This document shows positions 58,901 through 64,000 of a stretch of DNA of 64,000 nucleotides, piece after piece. How positions within the stretch are numbered: the first letter of the stretch is position 1; each line of letters starts with the position of its first letter. This stretch comes from Gelidibacter pelagius (lineage in GTDB: Bacteria; Bacteroidota; Bacteroidia; Flavobacteriales; Flavobacteriaceae), in assembly GCF_017581925.1 (NCBI RefSeq), contig NZ_JAGEVG010000003.1:62001-126000 (forward strand), in the 5' to 3' direction. Both the position numbers and the translations under genes were made by a program. The notes under the pieces were generated by a model, which was not told the origin of the DNA, ran no database searches, and worked only from the letters and a program-made list of their open reading frames with translations.

Positions 58901-59070
58901 GCATCGCCACCACTTGAAGGCACTTTCCATAAATCGCCATCGTAACTAAAAACTATGGTCTCTCCGTCTGGAGTTAAGGTGGGGTCTATTTGAAAATAAG
59001 CTTCTTGAGCATGAAGTGTTCCGATAAAAAAAAAGGAAATTAAAATTGGTAGGAGATAATGTGGTTTCAT
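55903..59070 (-). CDS. Tricorn-like S41 protease
   Basis: A 1055-aa exported protein (signal peptide ending FIGTLHAQ). The first 510 residues or so hold two propeller domains with TolB-like repeats (QIDPTLTPDGETIVFSYDGD, PRISPDGKWLAFSATQYG, NPTWSPDGKYIYFQSN). A charged, Lys/Asp-rich linker (about 545-575) leads to the catalytic part with His744 in LNTSHVGFN, a PDZ-like segment KPGDILTKVNGKPVD, and Ser961 in NEQSLSDAEVTAAG. The order propeller, C1, PDZ, C2 is that of tricorn protease, and the residue numbers are close to those of the archaeal enzyme. It should degrade oligopeptides in the periplasm. Confidence 0.9.
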   Translation of the reverse strand: MKPHYLLPILISFFFIGTLHAQEAYFQIDPTLTPDGETIVFSYDGDLWKVPSSGGDAFRLTAMEGEETLPRISPDGKWLAFSATQYGNKDVYVMPIDGGEIKQLTFHDAADDVDSWSWDSKEIYFTSSRYNRYSGYNVPVSGGTPIRLFENYFNNVHNVVSHPKTDEIFFNESWESKNFTNRKRYKGAYNPDIKSYNPKTKAFKEYTDYIGKDMWATVDKNGVIYFVSDEINGEYNLYTFKDGATKTALTKFETSIGWPQVSANGNKIVFTKDYQIFLYDVASNKTQKVKILINTNNTLVKEQDFKTKGNISTMSISPDNKKMAFISRGELFVSDIKGKFIKKLNTNPNERVKEVKWLKDNRRLLYNQTASGYTNLFTIAADGTGEEKRLTNEAKNNASIAIDHKMEHAAYISGRDELRLLDLKTLKSTTIVTDEFWALRPPVPQFSPDDSYVLYSAFRNFELDMFTYHIATKEIINLTQTGVSESNPTWSPDGKYIYFQSNLTQPSFPRGIGDTHIYRMALDTYDAPFKLNKFDELFKEDEKKDKDSSDKKSKDKKEKDSINEPISITINKKGLMDRIERISPSFGSQNDPYVITKDETTYVYYVSNHDQGKYKLWRTIIKPFEENKTEKVDDQVIRDGQLEASKDGYYALLNGTIHTLDLKSNKLEKIETEATFRKNLANEFHQMFFEAWAGFESNYYDENFHGENWQQLRDKYAHFLPYLTKRSQLSMLFNDMLGELNTSHVGFNTSGKEDETYYGSSTSESGIIFSQDNPYKVAHIVSKSPADITGKDIKPGDILTKVNGKPVDFKTNREAYFSGPSLDNEMQLTFKRNGNDITVNLHPIATREFKDLLYDEWVEDNQKYVDEKSNDKIAYVHMKNMSGSELDNFMKEMVSEAYRKDALILDLRNNTGGNVHDAVLQFLSQKPYAQWKYRNGKLAPQPNFGPAAKPIVLLINEQSLSDAEVTAAGFKELGLGKIIGTETYRWIIFTSAGRLVDGSSYRLPSWGCYTLSGDNLEHTGVAPDIYVKEDFKDRLTGKQPQLDEAIAEILKDLKP

Positions 59071-59246
59071 AAGTTTTAGAAAATTATTATTTAGAGGAGG
59101 GAAGTTAATTATAATTGTCTAATAGTGTTTATACCATATTTTTACCGTAAGTCTCCTAAGGGTTAAAAAGTGAGTATAGTTTGCATTTATGAACCCAATA
59201 TTTATGATGCTTTAATTATCACTTAAAGATGTTTGGACTCGCTCTC

Positions 59247-60284
59247 TTAAAGATGTTCGGTCTTTGACTCAGTTTGCTTTTCTCCGTATTCTCTTCGGTA
59301 GATATTGACTAAAGCCATGAAGAGACTAATCAATAAAGGACCAAAAATTAATCCAATAAAACCGAAAATAGGAACTCCCACTATAACCCCAATTAAAGTG
59401 ATAAGGGGATGGACGTCATCTAATTTTTTTAGCACATAAAGGCGTATAATATTATCTGTAGACCCTACTACGACAAATCCATAGATTAAAATACCCCAAG
59501 CCTGAAACGTATCGCCAGAAGAAAGGCTAATTAAGAACACCGGTAAAATTCCTATAAGCGTACCCACAAACGGAATCATTGAGCCTATGGTGACAATTAC
59601 AAACCAGAAAAAGGGTTCATCAATTCCGAAAATCAAAAATCCAATCAGGGCGATTATTCCCTGCGCTAGTGCAACTAGTGGAATTCCTATGGCATTAGAA
59701 CGTACCATGGCTTGTACCTCTCTCCCTATTTCTTTTACATTATCCTTATCTAAAGGAATATATTCTTTTAACGACTCTCGCAATTCTCTTCTGTTGGTCA
59801 ACATATAATACAACATGAAATACATAAGACCAATGGCAATAAACGCGTTAAAAGTACCACCTACAACGTTCTGTAAATTACTGGAAATCCAGCCCGTTAT
59901 TGCTGTGGTATCAATTTTTGAAGCGACATCGAAACCTACATAATCTTGAACGATACTTAATTGATGTTTAAAAGCGGTTACTGCTTGTTCACTATTATTA
60001 ACTGCTCTCCCTATTTTGTTGCTCAACATCCAGATAGTACCAGCAAGCGGCAGGAGGATTCCAACAAATGATAAAAACATAATTAGAAATGCAGCTAAAG
60101 ACGCATTCCATTTTTTGGTTTTGACCAAGTAAGTCATCCATTTTTTGAAAAGTATATAAATGGTTATAGCACCAAGAACTCCCGTAAGGTAGGGCAACAT
60201 CTCACGAAATATCAAGCTTCCCATAAATAAAATGAGAAGTATCACAAAGATTTGACGGATTAACTTAGTGGGTATTTGGTTCAT
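59247..60284 (-). CDS. AI-2E family transporter (YdiK/PerM-like)
   Basis: A 345-aa membrane protein with about eight hydrophobic segments. The family layout is seen: two helices near the N-terminus (IFVILLILFMGSLIFREML and YLTGVLGAITIYILF), a cytoplasmic coil (residues about 105-150), and then GGTFNAFIAIGLMYFMLYYM, and the conserved ATIGSMIPFVGTLIGILPVF-like segment followed by FIGLIFGPLLISLFMALVNI. The AI-2 label is historical; members also move Na+/H+ or have unknown substrates. It stands alone between the tricorn-like gene and lysA. Confidence 0.9.
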   Translation of the reverse strand: MNQIPTKLIRQIFVILLILFMGSLIFREMLPYLTGVLGAITIYILFKKWMTYLVKTKKWNASLAAFLIMFLSFVGILLPLAGTIWMLSNKIGRAVNNSEQAVTAFKHQLSIVQDYVGFDVASKIDTTAITGWISSNLQNVVGGTFNAFIAIGLMYFMLYYMLTNRRELRESLKEYIPLDKDNVKEIGREVQAMVRSNAIGIPLVALAQGIIALIGFLIFGIDEPFFWFVIVTIGSMIPFVGTLIGILPVFLISLSSGDTFQAWGILIYGFVVVGSTDNIIRLYVLKKLDDVHPLITLIGVIVGVPIFGFIGLIFGPLLISLFMALVNIYRREYGEKQTESKTEHL

Positions 60285-60390
60285 TGAGAGTCGCTTATAT
60301 GATGGTCTTTGATAGAGGTGTTTTAAAAATTAAATATCCTGCAAGTTTCGGCTATTCCTTCCGAAGAACAAATCGCATATAGAAGAAGTC

Positions 60391-61599
60391 TTAACTCAAA
60401 TCAATCTCAACTTGATTTCTCAGGATGTCGTCAAAAGTTTCACGTTTTCTGATCAAATGCGCTTTTTTATTGTGCCATAATACTTCCGCAGGTCTGTAGC
60501 GGGAGTTGTAATTGCTGGCCATGGTAAAACAATAGGCACCAGCATTTTTGAAGCAAAGGATATCACCTTCCGTAATCTCGTTGATTCGTATATTACTGGC
60601 AAAAGTGTCCGTTTCACAAATATAACCAACAACCGAATAGAAACGCTCGCGTCCGGTGGGATTGGAAATATTGATAATATCGTGCTTCGACCCATATAAC
60701 ATTGGTCTTATCAAATGATTAAAGCCAGAATCTACTTGTGCAAATACTGTAGAGGTTGTTTGTTTGACAACGTTCACTTTGGTTAGAAAAACGCCTGCTT
60801 CACTCACCAAAAATTTTCCAGGTTCAAATGTCAAAGTTAATTCTCTTCCGTATTTTTTACAGAAAGAGTTGAACCGGTCGGTAAGTTTTTGACCCAATTC
60901 TTCAATATTGGTCTCAATATCACCTTCTTTATAAGGTACTTTAAATCCGGATCCAAAATCAATGAATTCCAAGTCTTTGAAATTTAAAGCCGTATCGAAT
61001 AAAATTTCGCTGGCATAAAGGAAAACATCAATATCAAGAATATCACTTCCTGTGTGCATGTGGATGCCATTGATGTTCATTTTTGTATTTTCTATAATGC
61101 GCAATAGATGTGGAATTTGATGGATGGAAATTCCAAACTTGCTATCAATATGACCGACTGAAATATTTGTGTTTCCACCAGCCATGACGTGCGGATTGAT
61201 TCTGATACAAACCGGTATTTTTGGATGTCGTGTGCCAAATTGTTCCAAGATGGACAAGTTATCGATATTGATCTGCACACCAAGTTTAGCGGCCATTTCA
61301 ATTTCTTCAAGAGAAACGCCATTGGGCGTATAGATGATTTGATCTGGTGAAAATCCAGCTTTCAGTCCTAATTGAACCTCCTGGATGGATACGGTGTCCA
61401 AACCTGAGCCTAAAGTCCTTAAGAATTTTAGTACAGAAATATTAGATAGTGCCTTAACGGCATATTTTATTTTTAATGTTTTAACCTTATTAAAAGCAGA
61501 AGTTAAGCGTTTATATTGCACTGCTATTTTTTCTGTATCGTAGACATAAACTGGACTATCAAAGTCTTTGGCAATCTGTAGTAAGGTTTTTTGTTCCAT
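60391..61599 (-). CDS. lysA: Diaminopimelate decarboxylase
   Basis: A 402-aa PLP enzyme that makes L-lysine from meso-diaminopimelate. The PLP lysine is Lys49 in KYAVKALSN. Other anchors are GLDTVSIQEVQLGLKAGF, CIRINPHVMAGGNTNISVGH with KFGIS, the HMHTGSDI loop, LTFEPGKFLVSEAG, and CETDTFASN, which carries the active-site cysteine of the opposite subunit. Length is normal. No aspartokinase is fused or adjacent. The upstream 259 bases before sucC are shared by the two divergent genes. Confidence 0.95.
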   Translation of the reverse strand: MEQKTLLQIAKDFDSPVYVYDTEKIAVQYKRLTSAFNKVKTLKIKYAVKALSNISVLKFLRTLGSGLDTVSIQEVQLGLKAGFSPDQIIYTPNGVSLEEIEMAAKLGVQINIDNLSILEQFGTRHPKIPVCIRINPHVMAGGNTNISVGHIDSKFGISIHQIPHLLRIIENTKMNINGIHMHTGSDILDIDVFLYASEILFDTALNFKDLEFIDFGSGFKVPYKEGDIETNIEELGQKLTDRFNSFCKKYGRELTLTFEPGKFLVSEAGVFLTKVNVVKQTTSTVFAQVDSGFNHLIRPMLYGSKHDIINISNPTGRERFYSVVGYICETDTFASNIRINEITEGDILCFKNAGAYCFTMASNYNSRYRPAEVLWHNKKAHLIRKRETFDDILRNQVEIDLS

Positions 61600-61724
61600 T
61601 TTAAATTTAAATTATAATAGCGGTAAAGCTAAATCCTTTTTTTTATTCAAGCTAAAGAAAACCCTAAAAGTGACACATCTTTTTATCGAAGGAATTCAAC
61701 CCTAACAAACAATAGTCAAATTTA

Positions 61725-61755
61725 TTGGTAAAAACATTTATGTTGATTACTTTTG
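61725..61755 (+). promoter_or_regulatory. sucC promoter
   Basis: TTG at 61725-61727, a 20-base spacer and TACTTTTG at 61748-61755: a full match to the Bacteroidetes consensus. It implies a leader of about 100 bases before the ATG at 61859. Confidence 0.65.
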
Positions 61756-61858
61756 TGACCATTAATTTCTGAGATATTCTATAGAAATTGAAGACAATTT
61801 TAAAATATTCCTCGCGATAGCTATTTGATTGAGGAAATGACAAAATAAACATTTAAAG

Positions 61859-63049
61859 ATGAATTTACACGAGTATCAAGGAAAAGATATTTTAAGCAGT
61901 TTTGGAGTACGTATCCAACGTGGTATTGTCGCAAAAAACGCCAATGAAGCTGTTGCAGCAGCAAAACAATTGACCACCGAGACAGGAACAAGCTGGTACG
62001 TGATCAAGGCACAAGTTCATGCAGGTGGACGAGGTAAAGGTGGCGGTGTTAAATTGGCCAAAAACCTAAAAGAAGTTGAGGAAATTGCAGGAAACATCAT
62101 CGGCATGCAATTGATAACACCTCAAACTTCCGCTGAAGGAAAAAAGGTGCATCAAGTTTTGATAGCTGAAGACGTTTACTACCCAGGAGCAAGTGAGACG
62201 AAAGAGTTTTACGTTTCAGTTCTTTTAAATAGAGGTACTGGGCGAAACATGATCATGTATTCTACTGAAGGTGGGATGGATATCGAAACCGTTGCAGAAG
62301 AAACACCTCATTTAATTTTCACTGAAGAAATTGACCCTTCAGTAGGTATTTTACCTTTCCAGGCAAGACGCGTGGCTTTTAATCTTGGTTTGGAAGGCAA
62401 TGCCTTCAAAGAAATGACCAAGTTTATAACCAATCTTTATACAGCTTATGACAAATCAGATTCATCCTTATTTGAAATCAACCCTGTGTTGAAAACAAGT
62501 GATGATAAGATTATTGCTGTAGATGCAAAGGTTACTATTGACGACAATGCTTTATACAGACATAAGGATTATTTGGATTTACGTGATTTACGCGAAGAAA
62601 ATGCCATTGAAGTAGAAGCAGGTGCTTTGGGTCTAAACTATGTAGATTTAGATGGTAACGTTGGCTGTATGGTTAACGGTGCAGGTTTGGCTATGGCAAC
62701 TATGGATTTAATTAAGCAAGCAGGCGGGGAGCCAGCAAACTTTTTAGATGTTGGTGGTACGGCCGACGCGGCCCGTGTTGAGGCTGCATTCAGAATTATC
62801 CTTAAAGATCCAGGTGTAAAAGCTATATTGATCAATATTTTTGGAGGAATTGTACGTTGTGACAGAGTTGCACAAGGTGTGATTGATGCTTACAAGAATA
62901 TGGGGAACATCAAGGTGCCAATTATTGTACGTTTGCAAGGAACGAATGCTGATATCGCCAAACAATTGCTTGACGATTCAGGATTAGATGTTTTAAGTGC
63001 AACTGAATTTCAGGAAGCTGCTGATAAAGTTCAAGCGGTTTTAGCTTAA
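61859..63049 (+). CDS. sucC: Succinate-CoA ligase subunit beta
   Basis: A 396-aa TCA-cycle enzyme subunit that, with SucD, makes succinate and ATP (or GTP) from succinyl-CoA. The start MNLHEYQGKDILSSFGV and the ATP-grasp loop AQVHAGGRGKGGGVKLAKN are classic. EINPVLKTSDDKIIAVDAKV, CMVNGAGLAMATMDLIKQAG and NIFGGIVRCDRVAQG (the CoA/phosphohistidine side) complete the family. sucD is not next to it; downstream is a palindromic terminator, so the two subunits are encoded apart. Confidence 0.96.
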   Translation: MNLHEYQGKDILSSFGVRIQRGIVAKNANEAVAAAKQLTTETGTSWYVIKAQVHAGGRGKGGGVKLAKNLKEVEEIAGNIIGMQLITPQTSAEGKKVHQVLIAEDVYYPGASETKEFYVSVLLNRGTGRNMIMYSTEGGMDIETVAEETPHLIFTEEIDPSVGILPFQARRVAFNLGLEGNAFKEMTKFITNLYTAYDKSDSSLFEINPVLKTSDDKIIAVDAKVTIDDNALYRHKDYLDLRDLREENAIEVEAGALGLNYVDLDGNVGCMVNGAGLAMATMDLIKQAGGEPANFLDVGGTADAARVEAAFRIILKDPGVKAILINIFGGIVRCDRVAQGVIDAYKNMGNIKVPIIVRLQGTNADIAKQLLDDSGLDVLSATEFQEAADKVQAVLA

Positions 63050-63076
63050 TTAGAATTTATCATTATATAATTTTAG

Positions 63077-63119
63077 ACCTGACAGTCTCGATAGCTATCG
63101 AGACTGTCAGGTTTTTTTA
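63077..63119 (+). terminator. Perfectly palindromic terminator of sucC
   Basis: A 36-bp perfect palindrome with arms ACCTGACAGTCTCGATAG / CTATCGAGACTGTCAGGT is followed by seven T. Its outer bases are those of the element at 19455, and its centre CGATAGCTATCG recurs at 63245-63256. Confidence 0.85.
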
Positions 63120-63454
63120 GTGAGACCTATACTTCAAAAGCCAAAGGCGCATTGGAGTATGCTGGTCGAACTAATCCCGCTTTTGGGGCGGGAAGAGACC
63201 CATACTCCAAAAGCTGAGGGCGCATTGAGTTTTGATGGTTGTCTCGATAGCTATCGGGATAATCCCCCTCACGGAGGCTGCCGGGATTGACAGCAACTGA
63301 ACACCAGCTGTCTGCCGCCAGGCAGGCAAAACGGCAAAGTGAAGTTCATTAAGTTTTCCTCCAGATTGATATTCAACGAGTAGGATATAAAGTTTAACCT
63401 GACAGTCGTCTGGTTATTTGAAAATCGATAAGAATCAGAAAAATGAAAGTTGTG
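63120..63454. other. Repeat mosaic between sucC and the DUF1456 gene
   Basis: No ORF. It contains two imperfect direct repeats of about 43 bp (63122-63164 and 63195-63239, sharing CAAAAGCC/T..GGCGCATTG), the palindrome CGATAGCTATCG at 63245-63256, a CCGCCAGGCAGGC hairpin-like piece near 63316, and a half copy of the ACCTGACAGTC element near 63400. Base composition is more GC-rich than in neighbouring genes. Confidence 0.65.
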
Positions 63455-63712
63455 TTAATCCTCTTTCTTTAGCTTTCCTTTTTCACCTTTCGCTGGCATA
63501 GGTCCACGCAAATGAATGACCAAGCCATTTAGGAAATTACGTAAAATCTGATCTCCGCACTCCATATATTTAGGATGGTCCTCTTTTCTGAAGAACGCCC
63601 CCAATTCGCTTTTTGAGATTCTAAAATCTACCAATTCAAGAATTTTCACAATTTCGTCATCTCTTAGTTTGAGTGCGACACGGAGTTTTTTGAGTATATC
63701 GTTGTTTGTCAT
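63455..63712 (-). CDS. DUF1456 (YehS-like) protein, single-repeat form
   Basis: An 85-aa protein. It reads NNDILKKLRVALKLRDDEIV, FRISKSELGAFFRKEDHPKY, ECGDQILRNFLNGLVIHLRG, which matches one unit of DUF1456, closest to the second unit of E. coli YehS as I recall it. YehS has two such units (about 156 aa), so this protein carries one. The final 17 residues are a charged Gly/Lys tail (PMPAKGEKGKLKKED). No second unit is seen up- or downstream. Function unknown. Confidence 0.8.
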   Translation of the reverse strand: MTNNDILKKLRVALKLRDDEIVKILELVDFRISKSELGAFFRKEDHPKYMECGDQILRNFLNGLVIHLRGPMPAKGEKGKLKKED

Positions 63713-63804
63713 TCGTATGTTATTAGTCTTATAAAATATTATTGATAAGATATTGATAAATTTAGTGATCCTTTAAAACTAATAAAGCTAAATTTTTGAT
63801 TTTT

Positions 63805-63881
63805 CTTAATTCTTAATTCTTAATTCTTAATTCTTAATTCTTAATTCTTAATTCTTAATTCTTAATTCTTAATTCTTAATT
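63805..63881. repeat. Heptanucleotide tandem repeat, 11 copies of CTTAATT
   Basis: Eleven uninterrupted copies of the 7-mer CTTAATT. The last copy contains the stop codon of the partial esterase gene on the minus strand, so the array starts exactly at the 3' end of that gene. Confidence 0.95.
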
Positions 63882-64000
63882 CCCAACCAACCACTGATAG
63901 GCTTCTGGAAAATTATGTCGCCACAGCGCCTCATTATGTTGTCCACCTTCTATGATGATTTTTTTAATATGATTTTCAGGAACCCCTTTTTTAAGCAAGA
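63876..64000 (-). CDS. C-terminus of an esterase-like alpha/beta hydrolase (partial)
   Basis: The last 40 codons of a gene that continues past the right edge of the window. The frame reads PENHIKKIIIEGGQHNEALW and then RHNFPEAYQWLVGN before TAA. The GGQHNEALW segment with its histidine and the final FPEAYQWL are typical of the end of putative-esterase (enterochelin esterase/feruloyl esterase-like) proteins, where this histidine is part of the catalytic triad. The N-terminus and true length are not visible. Confidence 0.75.
   Translation of the reverse strand, partial: LLKKGVPENHIKKIIIEGGQHNEALWRHNFPEAYQWLVGN

Noticed and set aside
1-64000. tRNA and rRNA genes
   Set aside because: No cloverleaf-type sequence with CCA-end features and no rRNA-like conserved stretches were noticed on either strand by eye; a tRNA scan would be needed to be certain.

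Overview
The window looks like chromosome of a member of the Flavobacteriaceae (Bacteroidetes). It is AT-rich. Several genes are preceded by the Bacteroidetes-type promoter (TTG, about 19-22 bases, TAnnTTTG). It carries a T9SS-sorted secreted protein, a SusC/SusD pair, a type III glutamine synthetase, a YpdA-type bacillithiol disulfide reductase, and many small lipoproteins and DUF families typical of the group. I see no rRNA, tRNA, CRISPR array, prophage or plasmid feature. Gene order is mostly single genes or two- to three-gene operons ended by clear hairpin terminators.

Layout. 0-13 kb: Ca/Na antiporter, glutamine synthetase III, a newly noted 50-aa exported peptide gene, an outer-membrane barrel, purM, a DUF3078 protein, B12-dependent ribonucleotide reductase, a small ABC ATPase plus membrane protein, prfA and pyrF. 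13-19 kb: a BtuF-like binding protein, two small paralogous genes, a DUF4197 lipoprotein, and fused acyl-CoA mutase icmF. 18.8-20.4 kb: a repeat-rich island with REP-like palindromes, a 43-aa ORF and a REP-associated tyrosine transposase. 20.5-23.8 kb: a 33-aa cysteine-rich metallothionein-like peptide, a SigZ-type sigma factor, an Lrp regulator between two paralogous helical proteins, and ypdA. 24-35 kb: lipoproteins, crcB, a dipeptidyl-peptidase III, a T9SS seven-repeat protein, a MazG-like enzyme, ilvE, mnmD with a four-copy 52-bp repeat behind it, and a TIGR01777 oxidoreductase. 35-39.6 kb: grpE-dnaJ and an ABC exporter pair. 40-42.7 kb: an operon of a sigma-54-type response regulator, a membrane protein and a PPK2 kinase. 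42.8-59 kb: a run rich in peptide hydrolases (M28, proline iminopeptidase-like, S15/CocE-like, S9, tricorn-like S41) around a SusC/SusD pair. 59-64 kb: AI-2E transporter, lysA, sucC, a repeat mosaic, a DUF1456 protein and the end of an esterase gene with a heptanucleotide repeat.

How the parts fit. The metabolism suggested is that of a peptide- and amino-acid-using heterotroph with a B12 requirement (NrdJ and IcmF). Outer-membrane SusCD uptake and exported peptidases would release and import peptides. IcmF, ilvE and sucC belong to branched-chain amino-acid and TCA metabolism.

The points I find most worth a second look are: the REP/RAYT island, with a palindrome inside the transposase gene itself; the cysteine-rich peptide next to a sigma factor that also has a cysteine-rich tail; the sigma-54-type regulator with no DNA-binding domain and an altered GAFTGA loop, co-transcribed with PPK2; DnaJ with only half of its zinc region; an 11-bp perfect inverted repeat across the nrdJ promoter; and the paralogous helical proteins flanking an Lrp regulator. 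All assignments come from reading the sequence; no database search was run.
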